From assembly GCA_963978905.1 (NCBI GenBank), contig OZ022258.1:30074716-30138715 (forward strand): a stretch of 64,000 nucleotides of DNA, given 5' to 3'. The notes beneath the pieces are model-generated. The model saw nothing but the letters and a program-made list of their open reading frames with translations, was not told where the DNA came from and did not search any database. Shown in pieces: positions 1 through 10,043 of the stretch. Positions within the stretch are counted from its first letter, which is position 1, and each line of letters begins with the position of its first letter. Both the position numbers and the translations under genes were made by a program. This DNA comes from Trichostrongylus colubriformis. Its lineage: Eukaryota; Nematoda; Chromadorea; Rhabditida; Trichostrongylidae.

Positions 1-245
1 GTCGACTGACTTCTTGGAGCGGCAGATCTTTGGGTAACCAGTCACGCTGCACCTTTTTCGCCTCCTCTCGGTGCGTTATCACGAAGCTACACCTGCTCGA
101 ACCCACACCGACGCCGCCCATTTTGCTCAGTTGACCAATAAGCAATTCAAGAGGGTGGCGCCAGAATGAGTGCGAGCAGGTGTAGCGCCGGGACAGCGCA
201 CAGCGGCGACGCGAAAAAGGTGCAGCCTCATCTAGACTTAGATTA
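1..245. mobile_element. MITE-like inverted repeat, family A
   Basis: The stretch around 40-125 is the imperfect reverse complement of about 160-235. Both arms contain the block GCTGCACCTTTTTCGC and, further in, CTACACCTGCTCG. The same family recurs as a larger copy at 16153-17116 and as a degenerate copy near 58150-58368. The left end runs off the window, so the true boundary is unknown. No coding capacity is seen. Confidence 0.6.
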
Positions 246-299
246 TCGACATCTGATAGTTTGAACACTAAATACTCGAAAATGAATATCCTACTATAT

Positions 300-530
300 A
301 TAATCGGCTAAGTGTGTCTGCTGGTGTGCGCGTGTGTGTTTGACCGGAAATTCATAACTCGCGTCGCAGTAAAGATGGGATCCTGGTGTTTAGATATGAT
401 ATAGGGGGTTGTAAGGGGATCTCAATGGTGGTGGACCGAAAGTGATAGCAGGATAAGGGCCGATAAGGAGCTTCGAAAGAGGAATGTCGCCAAATTTGTT
501 TCAGCTTTCGGGTCGATCCTAGTTGCCGAC
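300..530 (-). repeat. Diverged copy of the 145-bp satellite
   Basis: This stretch is an inverted, diverged copy of the tandem unit at 23241-23715. Shared landmarks are the start of the unit (GGAAATTCATAACTCGCGTC), a GGGATCCTG block, and a run ending GATAAGGAGC followed by TTCGAAAG. It is preceded by a TG-rich stretch and TATATA, as the array near 24.4 kb is in opposite orientation. Confidence 0.55.
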
Positions 531-540
531 ACTGGGTCGC

Positions 541-1322
541 TGGTTATTGGTACGACCACACCTTTTTAGCAGCTAATTACTTTTGCCTCGCACATGAGGT
601 GCGAAGTGACCCCAATTAGCTGCGAGAACTCACGAGTCATCGTGTTGCACACATTGATCCATTAACCGAGTAAAAATCCACTTATTGAAATAGAGATTAA
701 CTGCTATTATGCAAATTAAAATAAACATAAATTTATTATGAGCATATGAGACTCGTACAGCTTTACTAGTCACAAATCTGGACGTACGCCTGCAGTATGA
801 GGTGTTAAGTTTGGTCTAAAGTCTCTCCTCAAAACCTCAAAATGCCTTGAAAGACCAATACTAATGAGTCAAGTCGCCAGAGGATAAGTAGCGAGTGCTT
901 CGTTTGCAAGGAGATTATCTTCTTACGATTAGCTAACTCGCTGTCATAGGTATTGCAGAAGAAAGGCTTTTCTTCATTGGCCATCTCATTCCATTTCAAA
1001 ACGTGTCATATTTTGTTTCTAATGTAAATGTGCATTTAGAAGTTCCATCGGATGTCAGGGTTTATTGCCATCACCAATTCCGCTCTTCGTGAATAGTGTT
1101 TAAGACGACCATGTTTCAAAAAGTTTGTGAATTTGTGAAGTGCTTTGTCAAGAAAATTGCCCCATTTATATTGCTTGTTTAATTTGTTTTTACTCATTTT
1201 ATGGATCAATGTGGCCAACATGATCATCTGTGAGTTCTCGCATCTAATTGGGGTCACCTCGCACCGCATGTGCGAAGCAACAGTAATTAGCTGCGAAAAA
1301 GGCGGGGTCGTACCAATAACCA
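541..1322. mobile_element. MITE family B, complete copy with ~160-bp terminal inverted repeats
   Basis: The left arm (about 541-700) and right arm (about 1160-1322) are imperfect reverse complements. Both start with GGTTATTGGTACGACC and include a block with AGCTAATTAC and GCGAGAACTCAC. Another copy begins at 4690 with matching internal sequence, and a half copy is at 7085-7205. ORFs inside follow the repeat arms and are not genes. It is probably a non-autonomous DNA transposon; no transposase is present. Confidence 0.65.
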
Positions 1323-1329
1323 CCTTCCC

Positions 1330-1560
1330 GTCACTCAATGGTGGGTGATCCAAATTGATAACGGTTGGTAAGATTCGATAAGGAACGTCAAAAGGCTAAT
1401 GCCGCTAAATCCGGTTCACTCTTGGCTAACAGGAGAATGATCATAGTCAGGTATTACAGGGTGTGGGAAGCTTGATAGTGACTTTCGAAACTGAAAAAGG
1501 CTCACGGGGCTGATAAGAGCCATTAGGATAAGGGGAAGGGATAAAACCCGGTACACTGCT
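1330..1560 (-). repeat. Second diverged satellite relative beside MITE B
   Basis: TCAATGGTGGGTGATCC and the following TTCGATAAGGAACGTCAAAAGG resemble 420-510, so similar satellite-derived sequence flanks MITE B on both sides. A second weaker block with GGGGCTGATAAGAGCC lies near 1497-1545. Confidence 0.4.
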
Positions 1561-1599
1561 TACTATCACTATACGACTGCTGTAGTAAATGCGTTTCGT

Positions 1600-2480
1600 T
1601 TGATGCACAGTAACATTGGGTAAAGATATTTTGATTATGTTCCGATATCTGCTGCCGATGCATCGACAGCCGAATTGCCTAGCGTTCCAAATAATGGTGC
1701 ATGTCTTTTGATACGGTGATTAAAAGCGATCTTGCTTTATGATAGCGAAGCAAGCGATTCATTCTTTCATGCGGTGCCAGCAACAATATTGGGTATCTAC
1801 CGCTAGACTGTGTAGAATTCCAAATAGTGGTGCATGTTTACAAAAACGATAAGCATCGATAACTGGCATACGAATCTACCACCTATATGGAGGATGCTCA
1901 GCAAAAAGTCAACATCGACCGTTCCCCCATTACATAACTCTGTTGAGGTAGATAAATAATGAACAATTCGCGCAGTACTGTGCGATAGCCCAACTGGTAA
2001 TTTACATCCCGATATCAATAGCGATGGGATGATTCGACTACTAAATTACGTAGAATTCCTAACAATGATAGGTATTCGTAAAGGTATCACTTGGGCTAGC
2101 GCTCAGTAGCGCTCAGTGGGTGTAGGTTGGGACACACGAATCTAGGCCGTGACCCTGTAACAGCCTGTGGCCTTTGACCTAAGCCTTTAATACTTCAGAC
2201 AATTTGTTCATGTAAATCGTGTCCTCCTTGCAAGACTGTTCCGTTGTATAGTCAAATTGTCTGAATTATTCATGTCACAGGGCAAAGGCCACAGGCTGTC
2301 ACAGGGTCACGGCCTAGATTCGTGTGTCCCAACCGTCATCCGCGCTCAGTAGCTATCACGATGTGGAACTGTGGGATATGGACATCTTCGATACCGGTTG
2401 GTCAGTACCGACCATTTCCCTATTACATAATTATATTGTCTTATTCGTGCAGTACTGTGCGATAGCTAAACTGGTAGATG
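1600..2480. repeat. Degenerate interspersed repeat block
   Basis: Short motifs recur imperfectly: GTTCCAAATAATGGTGCATG near 1683 resembles ATTCCAAATAGTGGTGCATG near 1815, and GCAGTACTGTGCGATAGC occurs near 1971 and 2449. The block is split by the MITE at 2125-2334. No gene is supported. Confidence 0.4.
2125..2334. mobile_element. MITE family C with ~56-bp near-perfect TIRs
   Basis: The first 56 bases, beginning GGTTGGGACACACGAATC, are reverse-complemented at the right end with about two mismatches. The middle is AT-richer unique DNA. Total length is about 210 bp. The high arm identity suggests a fairly young insertion. A relative of the terminal motif lies at 35363-35400 and again near 35592. 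Confidence 0.75.
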
Positions 2481-2639
2481 AATAACCGAAGGAGCGAGGA
2501 ATACATAGTTGTACAATCAACAGTATTGCATTCCTTTCTTTGTGACTTTTATTGATGAAATGGAGAGTTGACGTTGGATAGGGTGCGTGGCAAGTGTTCC
2601 GGTGATTAGTGTGGGGTGAGGTCACCCAAAAGTGGATTT

Positions 2640-3300
2640 CTTACTCGATACGATTGATTCCTGCTGATCAAGGTCTTGGCCTTAGCTCTACTCATGTGAA
2701 AGATAAAGGTCGAAGAATAAAAGAAGATATTTGTGAAGTTAAGTATGTATTAAGGTTATAGATAGATATTTGTAACTTGAGTAATCAAGTAAGACTTCCA
2801 TTGAGTACAATTTCCAATCGAAAGCAGATACGATGCATGATAAAAGTGGAAACCAGTTACTGTAACGGTACATAATACAATGTTGTAATCTCATGAGTCG
2901 AATTCGTCGTTTCTATAGTGACCCTCACACTCCACACAACACTGGTGACCTATCGCGGATTTGACCGCGATCACGATTCGTCATCGACCAGCTGACTAGG
3001 GCAAAGGTCTGTGCAGGAACTCCGCCAGCTGGACCTCGAGTAGAAGAAGAGTGCAGCTGGAGACTGCGCTTAAAAGGGTCTTCTGACACTCGCCGCCATC
3101 CGCCGACACTCGCCGACATTCGCCGACTTAGCTTCGCCGCCCCTTCTCGCCTACACATTATTTCCCTTATATCCATTTATTCTACAATTTCCTTTATATT
3201 CATTATTATTCTTCTCTTTGCTCTCTCTCCCTCTCTCTTTGATCGCTTTATCCTTGATTGCTACCATGTTATTTGTTGCATAACTTCCTTAGTTGCTTTG
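2640..3300. other. No gene recognised
   Basis: AT-rich DNA with a short repeat of CGCCGACA/TTCGCCGAC type near 3090-3130 and a pyrimidine-rich CTCTCTCCCTCTCTCTTT tract near 3221-3240. No supported coding region. Confidence 0.5.
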
Positions 3301-3384
3301 CCTTAACTCCTTCACTTACCGCATGATTACTCAGTTATATTGCTTTAATTCTGTCACTTATCGCACGATTATTCAGTTATTTTG
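3301..3384 (+). repeat. Two tandem imperfect 42-bp units
   Basis: CCTTAACTCCTTCACTTACC and the following bases at 3301-3342 are repeated with several substitutions at 3343-3384. Shared blocks include CACTTA, CGCA, GATTA and TCAGTTAT. The pair lies just upstream of the SL1-like sequence. Confidence 0.6.
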
Positions 3385-3408
3385 TGTTTCGCACGTTTCA
3401 GTTCCTTT

Positions 3409-3430
3409 CGTTTAATTACCCAAGTTTGAG
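3409..3430 (+). other. SL1 spliced-leader-like 22-mer
   Basis: These 22 bases match the conserved nematode SL1 leader at 21 of 22 positions; only the first G is C here. A GT follows directly, as a donor would in an SL RNA gene. The following bases do not resemble the known SL1 RNA intron half, and no AATTTTTGG-type Sm site is visible in the next 100 bases. It may be a pseudogene of an SL RNA gene, or the 5' end of a retrocopied trans-spliced mRNA. A chance match of this quality in 64 kb is very unlikely. Confidence 0.6.
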
Positions 3431-3434
3431 GTCG

Positions 3435-4685
3435 CAATAGAAGCTTGGTTGTTCCTCGTTGGTGGTGTGCTAGTCAATAGTTATACAATATCCGCGTGGC
3501 ACGAGTTATCCACTGGTGCGAGTCAATTTATGACCTGATTTCCCGGAACACTGGTAAGAAAACTTGTAAAGCCGCGCTGGTGGTAGCGGCAAGGCCAGAA
3601 ATTCTGCCTAGCTAATCCGCCGTCTACGTCACCCCCACACCCACATAGTGATGCGAGGGGCGCGGAAGCGCGTCTTCGAAGGTCAGTGATAGGAGAAAGT
3701 CCTACTTCAGTATTATCCGCCGTTTCTTCCATACATTCTCCGCTGTAGCATCGCTGGGCACCTCTTTTTACATCTTCCGCAATCGGCAAAATTCACCCTT
3801 GATTATGCTGTCGGTAGCTTTCGCCCGAGGTCCCGTGTTTGCAGCTTTCAGTAGATTTGTGATCTTACAATTCTTTTGACATGAGCTAGGTGACATGTTG
3901 GATCGTCAGCAAAAATAAATCTTTCCCTAAGACTTCTTTGCAGCCCTCCAGTTCGCTGGTCTTTCATCGCGGGCCTCTAGTCACTGGGTTGTGTTGCTTC
4001 CTTTGAAATATGCATGGCACCCATTACAAATGTAGGTGCATGCAACGGAACAGAATCATCCGTTTTACAGTCACCGCCTCGCTTTCTAGAGGCATGCAAT
4101 TGCATTCTGCAATCACTTCCATAGGTTCATAGAAAAGCCAAAAATTTCCGGTAATTCCCTGCGAACTTTGGGGAGGGGAGGGGGGGTGTTGAGCAACTTT
4201 TAAGATTGGAGAGTATCTGGTGACTTCTGAGATCCTATGGAATTAAAAATTAAGACCAAACCTGTAAATAAGTCCAGCATTGAGGTAGAGTAGAATGAAG
4301 AAAGGCGCCAAAATAGTGAATATATTCCTGAAATTGTTGCTGAATAAACTGCGAGCAAAACTAGGCTCATAATAGCCACAGTATAATAGTATAAAAAGTA
4401 TCTACAGACATCTGAAAATTGACAAAGACGTTGTGCACCTGAAATAGAATAGCCATATTTTTTTGAACAGGATGTTATCGTTCACAAGATCGGACAGTTG
4501 CACTTCCCACTCGTTGAACATACCAATACACTGCGGATTTGTTCTAATCTGCAATATTTATCCTATGCAATCAAAGATCTCATAAAATTACAAGAGAAGA
4601 TCCAATGCGTGGTGCATCTCAAATTGCATGCCGTCGACTCCATCAACATCACGACGGCTTCGTCTCTGCTATGCAAGCGGACATA
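3435..4685. other. No gene recognised
   Basis: Mixed-composition DNA. A G-rich tract (GGGGAGGGGAGGGGGGG) lies near 4171-4187. Reading frames here lack recognisable domains, and several start at non-ATG codons. Confidence 0.5.
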
Positions 4686-4689
4686 GCTG

Positions 4690-5100
4690 GGTGGTGATTA
4701 TTGGTACTACCAACATTTTTCGTACGTAGTTGATTGCTACGCGCTTAATGTGCTTATCGACCTCAATTAGCAACGAGAACTCACGAGTCATCATGTTACC
4801 CACATTGATCCATAACCTGAGTAAAACGACAAATTGAACAAGCTAATAAATAGGGCAATTTAGGGGAAAAGGCTGTTCACAACTCATCAATTTTTTAACT
4901 GTGCTTTTTCAAGCCCTTTCAACGAAAAGGTGGAATATCGCTGGTGGCAATAAAATATGAACCACATGGAACTTTCAAATCCACAGGTACATAAGGAACT
5001 TGCGAAAACATGACAAAATGGCACGTTCAGAAATGGAACGAGGTGGCCGATGACGAAATCCTTTAACTTCTTATTCTCTGACGAAAAAGACACCGGAAAA
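4690..5100. mobile_element. MITE family B, partial copy
   Basis: GATTATTGGTACTACC near 4697 starts an arm homologous to 541-700. The following 4860-5060 is the reverse complement of the family-B interior (about 975-1145), including the stretch around TGGCCGATGACG. The matching right end is not adjacent; the nearest inverted end is at 7085-7205. Confidence 0.55.
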
Positions 5101-5109
5101 AATTCGGCA

Positions 5110-5300
5110 GTTTGCGGAATATGAAAGTAGGGGTGCTCAGCAATGTAACAGTAGAGGAAGGAAGAGACAAAACGGCTAAAAACCAGAGAAATGGGAACCC
5201 GAAAACTCCCTTCTCTCTCGTACCCCTCTGCGTCACTAGCCAGGGTAGACTCCAGACCGACGGAGAAGCTAAATCTGTTGGACGCGAACGTTGTCCCGTC
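5110..5300. repeat. Dispersed repeat shared with 17.34-17.76 kb
   Basis: Blocks such as GAAAGTAGGGGTGCTCAGCA and the CCCTCTGCGTCACTAGC region are found in reverse complement near 17700-17760 and 17350-17440. Both strands are open here because the repeat is GC-rich, not because of coding selection. Confidence 0.45.
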
Positions 5301-6590
5301 TTCGTCGTCAACTCGTCCGACTGCGGACTGCAAGGCGACATGCAGTGCTGCGGGATCGTGATTAGACCCCACCGCGCCTTCGAATGCGAGTTCCGCCACA
5401 CATCACCCCTTCTAAAGTAGAAGGTTGGCTTTCAGAGAACATGTATTCACAGTTCTCAGTTTTCCCTACTTCTCCAGCGGCCTTCAACTCATACGTAATG
5501 GTCTTCCGAGACATCCTGAACCATTGGGGAGAGGTTTTGGGCTGGATTTCGGCCCTTTTTATGAGAGATCAAGATGGTGAGTGATCTACATACTCTGTTT
5601 TACCAAACACTGCCGTGCTTTTCAATAGTTCGTAAAGTTCTTGCGGTCTCCGATTCTCCTCTTTCTAGATGATACTTGTGGATTTTTGCAAAGATTCTGC
5701 TTATACCGTATTAAAGCCTGCCAACCACTGTAGCGCTTCTAACCCAAACAGAATTTTGACTTTCCTAGAGGACAATACAACGCGAATTTCCTGTCCTAAT
5801 GTCACTCACCCCCATTTCTTAAATGCATCGTGACATGTGAATGAAATACGATTCTGTAGGATAATCGACGGTGAACTGCAAAATGATTGAACACAGGCAG
5901 TGGTCAGTCTCATGGTGGCGGTATCGGTCTGCGTTTGGATATCCATCTATTTCAATAAATTCCGGCGAAGTTATTACTAGTATTAACAACGGCCGTAAAG
6001 TGTTGGGGATCTCGGCGAGATGCATTGCAGACTGCAAATTATGAGCCCAGAACTGCGTAATAGAAACAAGCCTATCCTTTTTCCACGGTACCCACGGTCT
6101 CGTGTCACACAAACAGCCCTGAAGGTATTGAATGAGGGGGGCTCTTAAGCTCTGTCGCATCCACCATACCCAGCTGACCATCGACTATTATTTCTTCAAA
6201 CATCCGGACAGCTTTCTTCATGAGAAATGCTTCAAAATCAACACTGTGCTGAAGCGATCTTCAACGAATTAATCGCCAGTAGATGTACAGAGTTTCGGGA
6301 AAACAAGCAAAACAAAGAAACTAATTTTCTGTTGACAAGTTTTGGAGATTCTCATAACTGTTATCTTTAATATAACTTTGTGCCAGCCTTGATATGCGCA
6401 TTCGGATTTGGAGAGATAACCGCAGGAATTTTCTGAAGGACATCATATCATATTTCCCACTGCTTGTGCTTGCTTTTGTTTGTTGTTTCCCAATGCCCAC
6501 GCTCCTGAGCACCCGCCAGCATTTTGTATGAGTCTCGTATGGCTGAATTAGATTTATGTTTCTTTTTATGCTTGAACTCTGCGATATTAT
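5300..6590. other. No gene recognised
   Basis: No convincing exon on either strand. A 120-codon minus-strand frame at 5819-6181 has no family signature that I recognise. I looked here for TM5-TM7 exons of the receptor and found none. Confidence 0.4.
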
Positions 6591-7013
6591 AGGAATCGTC
6601 CATGGAAAAATGAGTTTTTCTGTCATCCATACGTTTATGTTGTATCTGCCTAATGTGGGCCACATGCAAAGTTTCACGCGAAAAAGTGAGGATTCGGATA
6701 CGATACAGCACCACAAAATCTGGGATGGGTGGCGGGGTCTCCGAGCGAGTGCCCCCTCTGTCGTCCGCCGCGGAGGGAGACGCATTGTAGGAGCAGAATG
6801 TTACGTAAAGAGTTCCACCCTACGTTCCCAACCGCGGCGGACGACGGGATTGGGCTTTTACTCAGAGGCCTCGCCCACCCGGCCGAGAATTGTGGGAGCT
6901 GTATATCAGCCGAATTCTTTTCGCATGAAACTTTGCATGCGGCCCTTACTAGGCAAATACAATATATATATATATCTGGATAACCGAAAAAATCATTTTC
7001 CGTGGACCATTCC
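6591..7013. mobile_element. MITE family D, complete copy
   Basis: The left arm from 6591 (GGAATCGTCCATGGAAAA) is the imperfect reverse complement of the right arm ending at 7013. Both contain the GCATGCAAAGTTTC-type block. A TATATATATAT run sits in the right arm. Single arms of the family recur at 52505-52600 and 57625-57745. Length is about 420 bp, with no transposase. Confidence 0.65.
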
Positions 7014-7084
7014 TTCGAAAAACAAATGTGCCCTCGAAAATTCCAAATATAATGGCAACTGATATGTATTTTATGATACAGATC

Positions 7085-7205
7085 TTTATTCGGCTAATGG
7101 ATCGATGTGAGCAAACGGTATTCTTCAGTTCTCGCAGCTAATTGAAGTCGCTTCGCACATCAAATGCGAAGTAAGCCTAATTAGGTGCGTAAAAAAAGTA
7201 CTCGT
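7085..7205. mobile_element. MITE family B, single inverted end
   Basis: ATGGATCGATGTG and AGTTCTCGCAGCTAATT match the inner part of the family-B arm in inverse orientation relative to 4690. This and 4690 could be the two ends of one 2.5-kb element later invaded by family D, or two independent fragments. Confidence 0.45.
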
Positions 7206-7724
7206 CCTGGCATAGCTCGGCTATTGCCATGCACCCTCGCACCTGTAGGTGTATATTGCCAAGGATTGCCAGGACGGAGAATATTTACAGCTATCGCAGC
7301 GACGTATCGGCTTCACCTGTCACCTGTCAACTGTATCCTAATCAATTATTGATCCCCTCTGACAAGCGCAATCAACCTCTCCATTTGTCCCCATCGGATG
7401 CAGGTACTTAAAGAACCTGTTCCATTTCTACATCAAACCACATAGAAGTCAACCGCTGGGAGCCGTGAATACCGCTTAAAAAACTGGACACAAATTCCAA
7501 GCTGCAACAATATGAGCGCTGAGCCTTCTTGGCGAGTATGGAAATTGAGATCATCTCAGACGGGTTACATAGACGCAGGAGTTCTTCACCTACATGAAAG
7601 GCGAAGCATCAAAACCGTCAGAGGTTAATCTTAACGAAAGCGGTGGGAGATCGTGCATATCCTTGCATAATTACAAAGGGGATTCTGGAAGAACTGAAAC
7701 CTTCTTACGAAATCACGAACTCAC

Positions 7725-7845
7725 CGTAACTTCCTTGAGCATTGTGCCTTTGCTGATCAATCCTGCCATGACGGCGATGAATGCAATTATTTTCCGATTT
7801 TTTTGAAGAAACGCCACCTTGTCACTGTTAACCGTAATGCAGTAC
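7725..7845 (-). CDS. 7TM receptor exon 4 (ICL2 and TM4)
   Basis: The exon is 121 nt. The acceptor reads TTCACAG and the donor is GTGAGT. The first base completes the Arg of the E-R-Y motif begun in exon 3, followed by 40 codons. It encodes Tyr, a short intracellular loop with VAFLQKNRK, then a hydrophobic helix (KIIAFIAVMAGLISKG). The exon ends in phase 0. The usual TM4 tryptophan of class A receptors is not seen in this helix. The intron to exon 3 is only 71 bp, while the upstream intron is 16.5 kb. No downstream exon carrying TM5 could be placed: the only nearby acceptor (at 7694) would leave a 31-nt intron and a frame that soon stops. Confidence 0.8.
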
Positions 7846-7916
7846 CTGTGAACTTATCTACGAATGGGCAAAAGGGATGGGAAAAGAATCTGAACATAAT
7901 TGTTAAATGTACTCAC

Positions 7917-8003
7917 CTTTCGATGGCGGCGAAGGTGATCAGGTAAGTGGAAGCGGTGATGCCAATGTGAGAAATAGTCAGCATTGGAACCATATAAGAG
8001 GCC
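7917..8003 (-). CDS. 7TM receptor exon 3 (TM3 with E-R-Y)
   Basis: The exon is 87 nt, with acceptor TTCCAG and donor GTGAGT. The first G joins TG at the end of exon 2 to form a Trp codon, and the last AG joins exon 4 to form Arg. It encodes ASYMVPMLTISHIGIT and then TYLITFAAIE, a typical TM3 leading into E-R-Y at the cytoplasmic end. This is the class A signature and the strongest family evidence in the window. The conserved TM3 cysteine that normally pairs with ECL2 is not visible near the start of this helix. Confidence 0.88.
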
Positions 8004-8155
8004 CTGGAACCTCTCGTGAATCAAAATAAATCTATACGAAGACAGGCAGTTAAATGGTATTCTATGAACGAATCAAGAATCGTTTGCATTGTCCTCAAGA
8101 TTGTAAGTGCACAGTCAAGTGCAACGATGTTTCACAATCACTCAGGCCAATAATT

Positions 8156-9526
8156 GGGTTGAGGAATAAGTTCTCGCGGTTTTTTAAACCCTGTTTTTCA
8201 CATTGTTCCTTTCATCTTTCGACGAAGCTCATATATGTGTTCCATAGAGCTTTTTTTGCTCTATAAAGTGCTACTATCTGTTTTTTGATTCCTTCGACTA
8301 CCTCATATTTATGAGGTTTGGAAATGAAGTAAGCTGGAGGCAAAAATCGGCGACACTTCGTCTTCCTCGTCTGCCATCGGTATCAAAAAATTTATGCGCA
8401 TATGGTTTAGATAGAGCTTTTTCAGCTTTGCAGAATAGTGCTACTTTTTGTACAAATCACTCAACTTTTTGCTGTTTTTAAGACTCACAAATGCAGTACT
8501 CGCAAAACCGTGCACTTTCCTTATCTCCTCTTCCTCGCCTACCATCAAGATTGGAGAAGATGTGCATATATGCATTCGATAGAGCTGTCTTTGCTCTACA
8601 AGATGATACAACCCATCTCTCAAATCCTTTCATATTTTAGCATGTTAGAATAAGTTTCCACCTGTTTTTCAAGTTGAAATTGTGAGATAAAAGTGAATTT
8701 TTCGGCACAAAGTTCTAAAATATTGGATAGAGCTCTTTCCACTCTACAAGACAGTGTTTACGGTTTTTGTTCGAATCAATTTCGCTATTTTTTTGATCAT
8801 TTAAAAGTCGACGAAATCGAGCATTTTCGGCACCATGTGATGAAAACGTTCGATTTCGTCGACTTTTAAATGATCAACAAATAGCAAAAATCAATTTGAA
8901 CAGAAACCGTGACAGCTATCTAGTAGATTAAAAAGGGCTCTATCGAGTGATATAAAAAACTGCCAAACAATCCTTTCTAATACGCAATTTTGAACTGAAA
9001 AACTGGTGAAAACTTATTCCTACATGCTAAAATATGAAAGGATTTGAGAGATGGGTGGTAACCTCTTTTAGAGCAAAAAAAGCTCTATCGAATGCATACA
9101 TGCTCATCTTCTCCAATCTCGATGGTAGGCGAGGAAGAGGAGATAAGGAAAGTGCACGATTCTGCAAGTACTGCATTTGAGAGTCTTAGAAACAGCGAAA
9201 AGTTGAGTGATTCGTACAGGAAGTAGTACCATTTCGTAGAGCTAAAAAAGCTCTATCTAAAACACATACGCATAAATTTTTTGATACCGATGGCAGACGA
9301 GGAAGACGAAGTGTCGAGAGTTCCAATTTTTGCCTTCAGCTTACTTCATTTCCAAACCTCATAAATATGAGGTAGTCGAAGGAATCAAAAAACAGATAGC
9401 AGCATTTTATAGAGCAAAAAAAGCTCTATTGAATACATCCATATATGAGCTTCGTCGAAAGATGAAGGGAACAATGTGAAAAACAGGGTTTAAAAAAACC
9501 GCGGGAACTTATTCCTCAACCCAATA
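8156..9526. mobile_element. 1.4-kb foldback element with internally repeated arms
   Basis: The left arm (8156 to about 8835) and right arm (about 8845-9526) are imperfect reverse complements over nearly 700 bp. The centre is around CGACGAAATCGAGCATTTTC and its mirror. Each arm contains repeated units spaced 167, 168 and 148 bp apart, each marked by a small palindrome such as AGAGCTTTTTTTGCTCT (8246, 8413, 8581 and 8729 on the left; about 8935, 9071, 9240 and 9411 on the right). Parts of the arms are open in the ORF sense but have no recognisable protein. It lies in the large receptor intron. Confidence 0.8.
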
Positions 9527-10043
9527 GAACCATGGGATCACGTAGACGATTTCTTTAGGAATACAAGCAAGCATACTTTGCAACAAGGACTTTTTTCTTA
9601 AATGTATGTTGGTTTGGGGAGTATTATGGCAAAACTCCGCTGGTTTATCGTCGTAAAAGCAAAGAATAAACGCTCAAAGAAGCCGTGACGTCCTGAATGC
9701 AAAAGCAAAGCGGTCGGAAAGTCAGAAGAGGGTAGAACGTCGCAAGTAGCGTTGCTCGTTGCCAAGTCTCCCTTTGCAACTACAATATCTTCATTCTACG
9801 AATGAAATAAATGTACGAACTCTCACTTCTAAAAAAATGATTTTTCCACTGAATGTGAACAAACATGGTCTAAAGGAGTGAATTTCAATTTCATGAATTT
9901 CATCAAAATATACAGTAGCGCTCAAAAGTCTTCGGCGAAATGGTCTTTCACTTGGGTTTTTTCACTTGTAACTTTTTTGCAACTGCACCGATTTAAGAGA
10001 AATTTTAGTATGTTGTACTCGGAGACACTGCATACTTAATATA

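Noticed and set aside
3409..3520. Functional SL RNA gene
   Set aside because: The leader-like part fits, but no Sm-type site or stem-loop end typical of SL RNA was found downstream.
7594..7693. Possible next receptor exon with NPLC motif
   Set aside because: It would require a 31-nt intron and the frame stops after about 21 codons; no TM5 follows.
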